A stretch of DNA of 64,000 nucleotides, from contig NZ_LZRD01000015.1 of the NCBI RefSeq assembly GCF_001687325.1, forward strand, positions 124,001 to 188,000, in the 5' to 3' direction. Numbering within the stretch: the stretch's first letter is position 1; every line of letters starts with the position of its first letter. Shown piece by piece: positions 18,714 to 28,710 of this stretch. The notes beneath the pieces are model-generated. The model was not told where the DNA came from, made no database searches, and saw only the letters and a program-made list of their open reading frames with translations. This DNA is from Streptomyces sp. PTY087I2. Lineage in GTDB: Bacteria; Actinomycetota; Actinomycetes; Streptomycetales; Streptomycetaceae. Made by a program: the position numbers and the translations under genes.

Positions 18714-20072
18714 ATGGACGGCACACAGGGCGCACCCGGGGCAGAACCGGCACATGGCACACCAGGCACGCAGAACGCACACCGGACCACGGGGTCGAGT
18801 CCCTACGGCCCCGCCGACACCGAGCGCTTCGACACCGAGGAGGACAAGCGGCCCGGCCGCACCGCCTTCCAGCGCGACCGCGCCCGGGTCCTGCACTCCG
18901 CCGCCCTGCGCCGGCTCGCCGGGAAGACCCAGGTCGTCACCCCCGGCACCCGCTCCCACCAGTGGGACGCCAGCCCCCGCACCCGGCTCACCCACTCCCT
19001 GGAGTGCGCCCAGGTCGGCCGCGAGCTGGGGGCCGTCCTCGGCTGCGACCCCGACCTGGTCGAGACGGCGTGCCTGGCCCACGACATGGGCCACCCGCCG
19101 TTCGGCCACAACGGCGAACAGGCGCTCAACGACTTCGCCTCCGACTGCGGCGGCTTCGAGGGCAACGCCCAGTCGCTGCGCCTGCTGACCCGCCTGGAGC
19201 CCAAGCGGTTCGTCCACGACCCGCGCACCGGCGACCTCGTCAGCGTCGGCCTCAACCTCACCCGGGCCGCGCTGGACGCCGCCACCAAGTACCCCTGGCC
19301 GCGCGGCGCGCACCCCACCGACCCGCACTCGGTGAAGTTCGGGGTGTACGCCGACGACCTCCCGGTCTTCACCTGGGCCCGTGAGGGCGCCCCCGAGGAC
19401 CGCACCTGCTTCGAGGCCCAGGTCATGGACTGGTCCGACGACGTCGCGTACAGCGTCCACGACTTCGAGGACGGGCTGCACGCCGGGCACATCGACCCCA
19501 ACTGCCTCTACGCCGAGCCCGAGCGCGAGGAGATCTGGGCGGTCGCCATCGGCCGTTACGTCCCCGCCGGCACCGATCCGCAGGAGCTGGCCGAGGCCCT
19601 GGACCGGCTGATCGACCAGGACTGGTGGCCGCACGGCTACGACGGCTCCGCCGTGGCCCAGGCCCGCCTGAAGGACGCCACCAGCCAGCTCATCGGCCGC
19701 TTCTGCACCGAGGCCGAGACCGCCACCCGCGCGGTGTACGGCCCCGGCCGCCTCGGCCGGTACGGCGCGGAGCTGGTCGTCCCGCGCGCCATCCGCAACG
19801 AGTGCGCCGTCCTCAAGGCGGTCGCCGACCGTTACGTGATGCAGCGCGCCGAGCAGGAAACCCTCCGCGCCGACCAGCGCATCGTCATCGCCGAGCTGGC
19901 CGCCGCCCTCACCGCCCGCGCCCCCGAGGGCCTGGAGCCGCACTTCCGCGCCCTGTTCGACCAGGCCCCCGACGACCACGCCCGCAAGCGGGTCCTGATC
20001 GACCAGATCGCCGCCCTCACCGACGCCTCCGCACGATCCCTGCACGCCGCACTCACCGCCCGTCGCGGCTGA
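18714..20072 (+). CDS. dgt: Deoxyguanosinetriphosphate triphosphohydrolase-like protein
   Basis: 452 residues of the HD-domain dNTPase family, converting dNTPs to deoxynucleosides and tripolyphosphate. Metal-binding motifs are visible: RTRLTHSLECAQVGREL (first His), LAHDMGHPPFGHNGEQAL (HD pair), and the later SDDVAYSVHDFEDGL with its Asp. The ATG at 18714 follows TAATGT by seven bases and lacks a strong ribosome site. Upstream of dnaG, as I remember for other Streptomyces. Confidence 0.95.
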   Translation: MDGTQGAPGAEPAHGTPGTQNAHRTTGSSPYGPADTERFDTEEDKRPGRTAFQRDRARVLHSAALRRLAGKTQVVTPGTRSHQWDASPRTRLTHSLECAQVGRELGAVLGCDPDLVETACLAHDMGHPPFGHNGEQALNDFASDCGGFEGNAQSLRLLTRLEPKRFVHDPRTGDLVSVGLNLTRAALDAATKYPWPRGAHPTDPHSVKFGVYADDLPVFTWAREGAPEDRTCFEAQVMDWSDDVAYSVHDFEDGLHAGHIDPNCLYAEPEREEIWAVAIGRYVPAGTDPQELAEALDRLIDQDWWPHGYDGSAVAQARLKDATSQLIGRFCTEAETATRAVYGPGRLGRYGAELVVPRAIRNECAVLKAVADRYVMQRAEQETLRADQRIVIAELAAALTARAPEGLEPHFRALFDQAPDDHARKRVLIDQIAALTDASARSLHAALTARRG

Positions 20073-20114
20073 CCGGCAGACTGGAACCCGGAAGGGGCCG
20101 GACTTCCGACCACC

Positions 20115-20145
20115 GGGTGTGACCTGTCCGGGGCACACCCTCTTT
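20115..20145 (+). terminator. 7-bp stem-loop after dgt
   Basis: GGGTGTG (20115-20121) pairs with CACACCC (20134-20140) across a 12-base loop, followed by TCTTT. Placed 43 bases past the dgt stop. Confidence 0.4.
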
Positions 20146-20217
20146 CGCCATCACGCTGCGTGCGGGACGCTCGCAGCTGTGGGGGCGCCGCGCAGCACAG
20201 CACTGAGGAGGCATCAC

Positions 20218-21477
20218 GTGGTCGACGCACACCAGACGTTCGTCATCGTCGGAGCGGGACTCGCAGGGGCGAAGGCGGCCGAAACACTGCGGGCCGAAGG
20301 GTTCACCGGCCGGGTGATCCTCATCGGCGACGAGCGCGACCACCCCTACGAACGCCCGCCGCTCTCCAAGGGATACCTGGAAGGCAAGGCCGACCGGGAC
20401 AGCGTCTTCACCCACGAACGCCCCTGGTACGCGGGCGCCGACATCGAACTGCACCTCGGCCAGCCGGTCACCGCCCTCGACCGGTACGCGAAGACCGTGC
20501 AGCTCGGCGACAACACCGTCATCCACTACGACAAGCTGCTGCTGGCCACCGGCTCCGAACCGCGCCGCCTCGACATCCCCGGCACCGACCTGGCCGGCGT
20601 CCACCATCTGCGCCGCCTCGCCCACGCCGACCGGCTGCGCAACGTGCTCGCCGCCCTCGGCCGCGACAACGGCCACCTGGTCATCGCCGGAGCCGGCTGG
20701 ATCGGCCTGGAGGTCGCCGCCGCCGCCCGCGGCTACGGCGCCGAGGTGACCGTCGTCGAGGCCGAGCCCACCCCGCTGCACCAGGTCATCGGCCCCGAGC
20801 TGGGCCAGATCTTCACCGAGCTGCACAGCTCGCACGGCGTCCGCTTCCACTTCGGCGCCCGCCTCACCGAGATCACCGGCCAGGACGGCATGGTGCTCAC
20901 CGCCCGCACCGACGACGGCGAGGAGCACCCCGCCCACGACGTCCTCGCGGCGATCGGCGCCGCCCCGCGCGCCGCCCTCGCCGAGGCCGCGGGCCTGGAG
21001 CTGGCCGAGCGCGCCCACGGCGGCGGCATCGCCGTGGACGCCTCGCTGCGCACCTCCGACCCGCACATCTACGCCGCCGGGGACGTCGCCGCGGCCCACC
21101 ACCCGCTGCTCGGCACCCGGCTGCGCGTCGAGCACTGGGCCAACGCCCTGAACGGCGGCCCTGCCGCCGCCCGCGCGATGCTCGGCCAGGACGTGACGTA
21201 CGACCGGATCCCGTACTTCTTCTCCGACCAGTACGACCTGGGCCTCGAATACTCCGGCTGGGCCCCGCCCGGCTCCTACGACGAGGTGATCATCCGGGGC
21301 GACGCCGGGAAGCGGGAGTTCATCGCGTTCTGGCTGAAGGACCGCCGGATCCTCGCCGGGATGAACGTCAACGTGTGGGATGTCACCGAGACGGTCCAGG
21401 AGCTGATCCGGGCCCGCCAGCAGCACGACCCGGAGGCCCTCGCCGACCCGTCGGTCCCGCTGGACTCCCTGCTCTGA
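20218..21477 (+). CDS. NAD(P)/FAD-dependent ferredoxin-reductase-type oxidoreductase
   Basis: 419 residues. N-terminal FAD fold FVIVGAGLAGAKAAETLR, the ERPPLSKGYL motif of BphA4/PdR-type reductases, the NADH fold LVIAGAGWIGLEVAAAARGYG, and the second flavin motif IYAAGDVAAAHHP. These enzymes pass electrons from NADH to ferredoxin for P450s or dioxygenases. The C-terminal domain (VEHWANALNGG to FWLKDRRILAGMNVN) is complete. The GTG at 20218 has GAGGAGG seven bases upstream. No ferredoxin or P450 gene lies beside it. Confidence 0.93.
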   Translation: MVDAHQTFVIVGAGLAGAKAAETLRAEGFTGRVILIGDERDHPYERPPLSKGYLEGKADRDSVFTHERPWYAGADIELHLGQPVTALDRYAKTVQLGDNTVIHYDKLLLATGSEPRRLDIPGTDLAGVHHLRRLAHADRLRNVLAALGRDNGHLVIAGAGWIGLEVAAAARGYGAEVTVVEAEPTPLHQVIGPELGQIFTELHSSHGVRFHFGARLTEITGQDGMVLTARTDDGEEHPAHDVLAAIGAAPRAALAEAAGLELAERAHGGGIAVDASLRTSDPHIYAAGDVAAAHHPLLGTRLRVEHWANALNGGPAAARAMLGQDVTYDRIPYFFSDQYDLGLEYSGWAPPGSYDEVIIRGDAGKREFIAFWLKDRRILAGMNVNVWDVTETVQELIRARQQHDPEALADPSVPLDSLL

Positions 21478-21570
21478 GACGTACGGTCGGGGCGCGGGCC
21501 ACGCTGCCCGCGCCCCGGCCGTACGCCCGCCGCGACCCGGACTGTCCGAGGCCCCCCGTAGACTTCACAC

Positions 21571-23502
21571 GTGGCTGGCAGGATCAACGACGACGACGTG
21601 AAGGCGGTACGGGACGCGGTCCCGATCGACGCCGTCGTGTCCGAGTACCTCCAGCTGCGCAACGCGGGCGGCGGAAACCTCAAAGGCCTCTGCCCCTTCC
21701 ACGACGAGAAGTCCCCCTCCTTCCAGGTCAGCCCCTCCAAGGGCCTGTTCCACTGCTTCGGCTGCCAGGAGGGCGGCGACACGATCGCCTTCGTGATGAA
21801 GATCGACCACCTCTCCTTCTCGGAGACGGTCGAGCGCCTCGCCGCCAAGGCGGGCATCACCCTGCGGTACGAGGAGGGCGGCTACAACCCCTCCCACCAG
21901 CGCGGCGAACGCATCCGGCTGATCGAGGCCCACCAGGCCGCCGCCGAGTTCTACGTCCGCGCCCTGGAGAGCCCCGAGGCCGAGATCGGCCGCGCGTTCC
22001 TCGCCGAGCGCGGCTTCGACCAGGAGGCCGCCGCCCACTTCCGGGTCGGCTACAGCCCGGCCGGCTGGGACCACCTCACCCGCTATCTCCGCGGCAAGGG
22101 CTTCAGCGACAAGGAGCTGATCACCTCCGGCCTCTCCCAGGACGGCCGGCGCGGCCCCATCGACCGCTTCCGCGGCCGCCTCATGTGGCCGATCAGCGAC
22201 ACCGCGGGCGACATCGTCGGCTTCGGCGCCCGCAAGCTCCGCGACGACGACAACGGCCCGAAGTACCTGAACACCCCCGAGACCCCGATCTACAAGAAGT
22301 CCCAGGTGCTGTACGGCATCGACCTGGCCAAGAAGGACATCGCCAAGGCCAGCCGCGCCGTCGTCGTCGAGGGCTACACCGACGTCATGGCCTGCCACCT
22401 CGCCGGGGTCACCACCGCCATCGCCACCTGTGGCACCGCCTTCGGCAACGACCACATCAAGATCCTGCGCCGCCTCCTCATGGACAACGGCAGCGCCCGC
22501 GTGATCTTCACCTTCGACGGCGACTCCGCCGGGCAGAAGGCCGCTCTGCGCGCCTTCGAGGACGACCAGAAGTTCGCCGCCGAGACCTACATCGCCATCG
22601 CTCCGGACGGCATGGACCCCTGCGACCTGCGGCTCGTCAAGGGCGACGACGCCGTGCGCGACCTGGTCGAGCCGCGCACCCCGCTCTTCGAGTTCGCGCT
22701 GCGCCAGATCGTCGGCCGCTACGACCTGGAGACCCCGGCCGGCCGCGCCGCCGCCCTCGACGAGGCCGCCGCCGTCGTCGCCAAGATCAAGACCAGCAGC
22801 GTGCAGCGCGAGGTCGCGGTCCAGCTCGCCGGTCTCGTCGGCATCCTCGACCAGGAGTTCGTGGTCCACCGCGTCGCCCAGCTCGCCCGCTGGGCCCGTG
22901 ACAAGGGCGGCGACCACGGGGACCGCGGCGGCCGGGGCGGACCCCAGGGCCGGGGCCCGCGCGGCGGCGCCCCCCAGCCGACCGCCCCTGCTCCCGCACC
23001 CGCCTTCTCCGGCCCGGCGCTCAACCTCCGTAGCCCCGCCCACCGCACCGAGCGCGAACTGCTCAAGCTCGCCCTCCAGAAGCCCGCCCTGGTCTCCCCG
23101 GCCTTCGACGCGTACGGCGTGGACGAGTTCACCGCCCCGCCCTACGCCGCCGTGCGCCGCTGCATCGAGGAGGCGGGCGGCGCCGAGCAGGGCATCGCCG
23201 ACGACCGGGCGTATCTGGGCGCGGTCCTGGACGCCGCCCCCGACAACACCGTCCGCAACCTCGTCACCGAACTGGCCGTCGAGGTCTTCCACGGCCGCAC
23301 CATCGACGAGACCTACGCGGGCATGCACCTCGTCCACGTCCGGCTGCGCGCGGTCGACCGCCGCATCGCCGACGTACAGAGCAGCCTCGCCCGCCTCGGC
23401 AACCACGTCGCCCCCCAGGACCTGGCCGCCGCGCAGAACGAGGTCTGGGTGCTCCAGCAGTACGCCCAGACCCTGCGCGCCCACGGCGCCGCCGCGCTCT
23501 GA
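21571..23502 (+). CDS. dnaG: DNA primase
   Basis: 643 residues. CHC2 zinc finger at the N-terminus (GLCPFHDEKSPSF then FHCFGCQEGGD), catalytic core with the Toprim Glu in VVVEGYTDVMACHLAG and the acidic FTFDGDSAGQKAA, then a Gly-rich linker and the C-terminal DnaB-interacting helicase-binding domain. It makes RNA primers for replication. The GTG at 21571 is preceded by TAGACT six bases away and no ribosome site, pointing to a leaderless message. Confidence 0.97.
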   Translation: MAGRINDDDVKAVRDAVPIDAVVSEYLQLRNAGGGNLKGLCPFHDEKSPSFQVSPSKGLFHCFGCQEGGDTIAFVMKIDHLSFSETVERLAAKAGITLRYEEGGYNPSHQRGERIRLIEAHQAAAEFYVRALESPEAEIGRAFLAERGFDQEAAAHFRVGYSPAGWDHLTRYLRGKGFSDKELITSGLSQDGRRGPIDRFRGRLMWPISDTAGDIVGFGARKLRDDDNGPKYLNTPETPIYKKSQVLYGIDLAKKDIAKASRAVVVEGYTDVMACHLAGVTTAIATCGTAFGNDHIKILRRLLMDNGSARVIFTFDGDSAGQKAALRAFEDDQKFAAETYIAIAPDGMDPCDLRLVKGDDAVRDLVEPRTPLFEFALRQIVGRYDLETPAGRAAALDEAAAVVAKIKTSSVQREVAVQLAGLVGILDQEFVVHRVAQLARWARDKGGDHGDRGGRGGPQGRGPRGGAPQPTAPAPAPAFSGPALNLRSPAHRTERELLKLALQKPALVSPAFDAYGVDEFTAPPYAAVRRCIEEAGGAEQGIADDRAYLGAVLDAAPDNTVRNLVTELAVEVFHGRTIDETYAGMHLVHVRLRAVDRRIADVQSSLARLGNHVAPQDLAAAQNEVWVLQQYAQTLRAHGAAAL

Positions 23503-23710
23503 TCCCGTCCGCGGCCCGGGCGGGCCGGTAACCGCCCGGTGACGGACCGGAAGCAGAAAGTCCCCGCACGCCCCTCGTGACAGTCGTGTGTCGTACCCCA
23601 CACTGGGGAATGTCTGAGTCATCGGAGCACGCCGGTCCGCAGGGGAACACCCGGGTCCGGACAGGCCTCCACCCCCGTCAACCGGCAGCGATCACCTGGA
23701 GGTCGCCCCC

Positions 23711-24802
23711 GTGCAGACCCGGACCGTGACGACCACGACCGCGCCCATGGCGGCCATCCCCGCGCAGAACAGGGCCCTGCGCCACCCGGAGACCGCAGCC
23801 GGCCCGCCCGGAAACGCACCCGAGGCAGTCATGGTGGAAGCGACGCATCTCCCCGAACCGCCGGACCCCAGGAACCGGGCGGACTCCGGCGGCCCCACCT
23901 CCGACCTGTTCCGGCAGTATCTGCGCGAGATCGGCCGCATCCCGCTGCTCACCGCAGCCGAGGAGGTCGAGCTCGCCCGCCGCGTCGAGGCCGGACTCTT
24001 CGCCGAGGAACGCCTCGCGGGCACCCCGGACCTCGACTCCCGCCTCGCCGTGGACCTGGACCGGCTGGTAGTGATGGGCCGCACCGCCAAACGCCGCCTC
24101 ATCGAGGCCAACCTCCGCCTCGTCGTCTCCGTCGCCAAGCGGTATGTGGGCCGCGGGCTGACCATGCTCGACCTCGTCCAGGAGGGCAACCTCGGCTTGA
24201 TCCGGGCGGTGGAGAAGTTCGACTACGCCCGGGGCTACAAGTTCTCGACGTACGCCACCTGGTGGATCCGCCAGGCCATGTCCCGCGCCCTGGCCGACCA
24301 GGCCCGCACCATCCGCGTCCCCGTCCACGTCGTGGAGCTGATCAACCGCGTGGTGCGCGTCCAGCGCCGGCTCCTCCAGGAGCGCGGCGTCGAGCCGACC
24401 GCCGAGGACATCGCCGTCGAGCTGGACCTGACGCCCGAGCGGGTCACGGAAGTCCTCCGCCTGGCCCAGGAACCGGTCTCCCTGCACGCCCCCGTCGGCG
24501 AGGAGGACGACGTCTCCTTCGGCGACCTCATCGAGGACGGCGACGCCGCATCGCCCGTCGAGTCCGCCGCCTTCCTCCTGCTGCGCCAGCACCTGGAGGC
24601 GGTGCTCTCCACCCTCGGCGAGCGCGAACGCAAGGTCGTGCAGCTGCGGTACGGCCTGGACGACGGGCGGCCCCGCACCCTGGAGGAGATAGGACGCATC
24701 TTCGGCGTGACACGCGAACGCATCCGCCAGATCGAGTCCAAGACCCTCAGCAGGCTGCGGGACCACGCCTTCGCCGACCAACTCCGCGGCTACCTCGACT
24801 GA
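23711..24802 (+). CDS. hrdA: RNA polymerase sigma-70 family factor, HrdA type
   Basis: 363 residues of the group 2/principal-like sigma-70 class. Region 1.2 DLFRQYLREIGRIPLL, region 2 (MLDLVQEGNLGLIRAVEKFD and FSTYATWWIRQAMSRAL, the -10 recognition helix), region 3, and region 4 (VQLRYGLDDGRPRTLEEIG with the -35 HTH GVTRERIRQIESKTL). The position right after dnaG matches my memory of hrdA in S. coelicolor. It lacks the long acidic N-terminus of HrdB. GGAGG lies eight bases upstream of GTG 23711. Dispensable in other Streptomyces. Confidence 0.88.
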   Translation: MQTRTVTTTTAPMAAIPAQNRALRHPETAAGPPGNAPEAVMVEATHLPEPPDPRNRADSGGPTSDLFRQYLREIGRIPLLTAAEEVELARRVEAGLFAEERLAGTPDLDSRLAVDLDRLVVMGRTAKRRLIEANLRLVVSVAKRYVGRGLTMLDLVQEGNLGLIRAVEKFDYARGYKFSTYATWWIRQAMSRALADQARTIRVPVHVVELINRVVRVQRRLLQERGVEPTAEDIAVELDLTPERVTEVLRLAQEPVSLHAPVGEEDDVSFGDLIEDGDAASPVESAAFLLLRQHLEAVLSTLGERERKVVQLRYGLDDGRPRTLEEIGRIFGVTRERIRQIESKTLSRLRDHAFADQLRGYLD

Positions 24803-24979
24803 TCCGCGCCGGAGGAACCGGCCGACCCCGGCCGGCGCCTCCGCGAACCGGGGGGCGACCGATCCGCGTGCGGGAACCGGCCCACCCCGGCCGGCGCCTC
24901 CGCCGCCCGGGGCGTGACCGGTCCGCGCGAGGGGAATCAGTCCACCTCGGCCAGCGCCTCCGCGAACTGGGCGGCGTAC
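24801..24979. repeat. Three tandem 60-base repeats reaching into an ABC gene
   Basis: Units 24801-24860, 24861-24919 and 24920-24979 share the layout GATCCGCG...CCACCCCGGCC-GGCGCCTCCG. The first two are intergenic. The third contains the stop codon and final codons of the ABC exporter gene (minus strand), whose GAGGCGCTGGCCGAGGTGG corresponds to the same part of the other units. So the repeat looks like a spread copy of the gene's 3' end. Confidence 0.7.
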
Positions 24980-26865
24980 AGCCGGGCATAGGCCCCACCG
25001 GCCGCCAACAGCTCCTCGTGCGTGCCCTGTTCGACGATCGACCCGTTCTCCATCACCAGGATCACGTCCGCGTCCCGGATCGTGGAGAGCCGGTGCGCGA
25101 TCACGAACGACGTACGCCCGTGGGCCAGCCGCGCCATCGCCTTCTGGATCAGCACCTCGGTCCGGGTGTCCACCGAACTGGTCGCCTCGTCGAGCACCAG
25201 GATCACCGGGTCGGACAGGAACGCCCGCGCGATGGTGATCAGCTGCTTCTCGCCCGCGCTGACCCCGGTCCCCTCGTCGTCGATCACCGAGTCGTACCCG
25301 TCGGGCAGCGTCCGGATGAACCGGTCGGCATGCGCCGCCCTCGCCGCCTCCTCGATCTCCTCCCGGGTGACCTCGCGCGAAGCGCCGTACGCGATGTTCT
25401 CCGCGATCGTCCCGCCGAACAGCCAGGTGTCCTGGAGCACCATCCCTATCGACGACCGCAGTTCGTCCCGGGACATCTTCGCCACGTCGACCCCGTCGAG
25501 CGCGATCCGCCCGCCGGTCACCTCGTAGAACCGCATCAGCAGATTGACCAGCGTCGTCTTGCCCGCCCCGGTCGGACCGACGATCGCGACGGTCTGCCCC
25601 GGCTCCACGCTCAGCGACAGATCCTCGATCAGCGGCTTCTCCGGCTCGTAGCGGAAGGACACCTTCTCCAGCGAGACCCGGCCCTCCAGCCGCTCCGGGC
25701 GCGCCCCGTGCTCCGGGTCCGCGTCCTGCTCCTCGGCGTCCAGCAGTTCGAAGACCCGCTCCGCCGACGCGATACCGGACTGGATGAGGTTGGCCATCGA
25801 GGCGACCTGCGTCAGCGGCATCGAGAACTGCCGCGAGTACTGGATGAACGCCTGCACGTCACCGATCGACAGCGCGCCCGAGGCGACCCGCAGCCCGCCC
25901 ACCACCGCGACCAGCACATAGTTGAGGTTCGAGATGAAGAACATCAGCGGCTGCATGACCCCGCTGGCGAACTGGGCCTTGAAGCCCGCCTCGTACAGCG
26001 CCTCGTTCTGCTCGGCGAAGTCCCGCGCCGACTCCTCCTGCCGGCCGAAGACCTTCACCAGGGTGTGCCCGGTGTACATCTCCTCGATATGGGCGTTGAG
26101 CTTCCCCGTCACCCCCCACTGCCGTACGAACTGCGGCTGCGACCGCTTGCCGACCTGCGTCGCCACGACCACCGACAACGGGACCGTCACCAGCGCGACC
26201 AGCGCCAGCAGCGGCGAGATCCAGAACATCACGACCAGCACGCCGACGATCGTCAGCAGCGAGTTGATGAGCTGGCCCATCGTCTGCTGGAGCGTCTGCG
26301 AGATGTTGTCGATGTCGTTCGTCGCCCGGCTCAGCACCTCACCGCGCTTGGCCCGGTCGAAGTACGACAGCGGCAGCCGCGCCAGCTTCGTCTGGAGGTC
26401 CTCGCGCAGCTGGAACACGATCCGGTTGATCACCCGGATCGACACCCGCGTCGCCACCAGCATCAGCAGCCCGGCCCCGACGTAGACCACCAGGGCGATC
26501 AGCAGGACGTTCCCCACCGCGCCGAAGTCGATGCCCTCGCCCGGGGTGAAGTCCACGGCCGACAGCATGTCGGCCACCGACCCGCGGCCGTCCGCCCGCA
26601 GCCCCTCGATCGCCTGCGCCTTCGTCGTGCCCTCGGCCATCTCCCGCCCGACGACACCGGCGAAGATCAGGTCGGTCGCCCGGCCCAGGATCTTCGGCCC
26701 GGCCACCGAGAGGCCGACGCTCACCGCCACCGCGCCCAGCATCAGCCAGAGCGAGGCCTTCTCCCGCCCGAACCGCTTCAGCAGCCGCTTGCTCGACCCC
26801 TTGAAGTCCATCGACCGGTCGGTGGGCGCGCCCCCGGCCATCATCCGTCCGCCCGGACCGGCCAT
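24937..26865 (-). CDS. Heterodimeric ABC exporter, second subunit
   Basis: 642 residues, full half-transporter: six membrane helices in the first 340 residues, then the nucleotide-binding domain with Walker A GPTGAGKTTLVNLL, Q-loop VLQDTWLF, signature VSAGEKQLITIARAF and a canonical Walker B VILVLDEATSSVD with the catalytic Glu. The signature is VSAGE instead of LSGGQ. The ATG overlaps the previous stop (TAATG), so both half-transporters are made together. Substrate unknown, family multidrug/lipid export. Confidence 0.94.
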   Translation of the reverse strand: MAGPGGRMMAGGAPTDRSMDFKGSSKRLLKRFGREKASLWLMLGAVAVSVGLSVAGPKILGRATDLIFAGVVGREMAEGTTKAQAIEGLRADGRGSVADMLSAVDFTPGEGIDFGAVGNVLLIALVVYVGAGLLMLVATRVSIRVINRIVFQLREDLQTKLARLPLSYFDRAKRGEVLSRATNDIDNISQTLQQTMGQLINSLLTIVGVLVVMFWISPLLALVALVTVPLSVVVATQVGKRSQPQFVRQWGVTGKLNAHIEEMYTGHTLVKVFGRQEESARDFAEQNEALYEAGFKAQFASGVMQPLMFFISNLNYVLVAVVGGLRVASGALSIGDVQAFIQYSRQFSMPLTQVASMANLIQSGIASAERVFELLDAEEQDADPEHGARPERLEGRVSLEKVSFRYEPEKPLIEDLSLSVEPGQTVAIVGPTGAGKTTLVNLLMRFYEVTGGRIALDGVDVAKMSRDELRSSIGMVLQDTWLFGGTIAENIAYGASREVTREEIEEAARAAHADRFIRTLPDGYDSVIDDEGTGVSAGEKQLITIARAFLSDPVILVLDEATSSVDTRTEVLIQKAMARLAHGRTSFVIAHRLSTIRDADVILVMENGSIVEQGTHEELLAAGGAYARLYAAQFAEALAEVD

Positions 26866-28598
26866 TACGCGGCCTCCGCTTCCGTCAGCTGGGAGAGCAC
26901 GATCTCCCGGTACGTTTCATTGCCGTCCATCAGCTCGTGATGGGTGCCGGCCCCCACGACCCGGCCCTCGTCCAGCACCAGGATCCGGTCCGCGTCACGG
27001 ATGGTGGACACCCGCTGCGCCACGATCACCACGGTCGCCCCGGCCGTCTCCCGGCCCAGCGCCGCCCGCAGCGCCGCGTCGGTCGCGTAGTCCAGCGCGG
27101 AGAACGAGTCGTCGAAGAGATAGATCTCCGGCCGCTGCACCAGCGTCCGCGCGATCGCGAGCCGCTGCCGCTGACCGCCGGACACATTGGTGCCGCCCTG
27201 CGCGATCGGCGCGTCGAGCCCGTGCTCCAGGGCCTCCACGAACTCCTTGGCCTGCGCCACCTCCAGCGCGTGCCACAGCTCCTCGTCGCTCGCGTCCGGA
27301 TTCCCGTACCGCAGGTTCGTCGCGACCGTCCCCGAGAAGAGGTACGGCTTCTGCGGCACCAGGGACACCGTCTTCGCCAGCAGCGCCGGATCCAGCGTCC
27401 GCACGTCCTCGCCGTCGACCAGCACCTCGCCGTCCGTCACATCGAACAGCCGGGGTACGAGCCCGAGCAGCGTGGACTTCCCGCTGCCGGTGGACCCGAT
27501 GACCGCGGTGGTCTCCCCGGGCCGGGCCACCAGATCGACGTTCCGCAGCACCGGCTCCTCCGCCCCCGGATACCGGAACTCGGCCCCCCGCACCTCCAGA
27601 TGCCCGTGCCGCCGCAGCTCGGTGACGGGCGCGACGGGCGGCACGACACTCGACTCGGTCCCGAGGACCTCCTCGATGCGCTCGGCGCACACCTCGGCGC
27701 GCGGCACCATCATGAACATGAAGGTGGCCATCATCACGGCCATCACGATCTGCATCAGATAGGCGAGGAACGCGGTCAGCGCGCCGATCTGCATCCCGCC
27801 GCTGTCGATGCGGTGCGCGCCGAACCACACCACCGCGATCGACGACAGGTTCACCACCGTCATGACGGTCGGGAACATCAGCGCCATCAGCCGCCCGGTC
27901 GCCACCGACACATCGGTCAGCTCGGTGTTCGCGCCCCGGAAGCGCTTCTCCTCGTACCCGTCCCGGACGAACGCCCGGATGACCCGGTTGCCGGTGATCT
28001 GCTCGCGCAGCACCCGGTTCACCGAGTCCAGCCGCTCCTGCATGGTGCGGAACAGCGGCCGCATCTTCATCACGATGAGCCCGACCGAGACACCGAGCAC
28101 CGGCACGACCGCCAGCAGCACGGCGGAGAGCGGCACATCGAGCCCGAGCGCCATGATGATCCCGCCGAAGCACATGATCGGCGCCGACACCATCAGCGTG
28201 AACCCCAGCAGTACCAGCATCTGGACCTGCTGGACGTCGTTGGTGGTCCGGGTGATCAACGAGGGTGCCCCGAACCGCCCCAGCTCCCGGGCCGAGAAGG
28301 ACTGCACCCGGTCGAAGACGGCGGCCCGCACATCACGCCCGAGAGCGGAGGCGGTGCGGGCCCCGTAGTAGACGGCCCCCACATTGCAGAGCACCTGGAG
28401 CACACTGACGGCGATCATGAGACCGCCGAACTCCAGGATGTAGCCGGTGTCACCCGTGACGACACCGTTGTCAATGATGTCGGCGTTCAGGCTGGGCAGA
28501 TACAGGGTGGCGCAGGTCTGGAGCAGCTGGAGGAGGACCAGCAGCACGATGGGTTTCTTGTACGGGCCCAGATGGGCCCGCAGGAGTTTTATGAGCAC
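26865..28598 (-). CDS. Heterodimeric ABC exporter, first subunit (degenerate site)
   Basis: 577 residues with six N-terminal membrane helices and a C-terminal ATPase: Walker A GSTGSGKSTLLGL, signature NVSGGQRQRLAIARTL, Walker B IYLFDDSFSALD. The catalytic Glu after the Walker B Asp is Asp here (LFDDS), the hallmark of the non-hydrolysing site in asymmetric exporters such as TM287/288. The GTG at 28598 has GAGAG upstream. It is the first gene of a two-gene operon. Confidence 0.94.
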   Translation of the reverse strand: MLIKLLRAHLGPYKKPIVLLVLLQLLQTCATLYLPSLNADIIDNGVVTGDTGYILEFGGLMIAVSVLQVLCNVGAVYYGARTASALGRDVRAAVFDRVQSFSARELGRFGAPSLITRTTNDVQQVQMLVLLGFTLMVSAPIMCFGGIIMALGLDVPLSAVLLAVVPVLGVSVGLIVMKMRPLFRTMQERLDSVNRVLREQITGNRVIRAFVRDGYEEKRFRGANTELTDVSVATGRLMALMFPTVMTVVNLSSIAVVWFGAHRIDSGGMQIGALTAFLAYLMQIVMAVMMATFMFMMVPRAEVCAERIEEVLGTESSVVPPVAPVTELRRHGHLEVRGAEFRYPGAEEPVLRNVDLVARPGETTAVIGSTGSGKSTLLGLVPRLFDVTDGEVLVDGEDVRTLDPALLAKTVSLVPQKPYLFSGTVATNLRYGNPDASDEELWHALEVAQAKEFVEALEHGLDAPIAQGGTNVSGGQRQRLAIARTLVQRPEIYLFDDSFSALDYATDAALRAALGRETAGATVVIVAQRVSTIRDADRILVLDEGRVVGAGTHHELMDGNETYREIVLSQLTEAEAA

Positions 28599-28710
28599 GC
28601 GCGTCTCTCGGAATCGGCGTCAGGCAGAGGCCGACCCAGTTTCGCGTACGCCGTACGTCACGGGCGAACCGTTTTCCCCAAGCCCGGGTCAAACCTGGGG
28701 CGGGGCGCGG

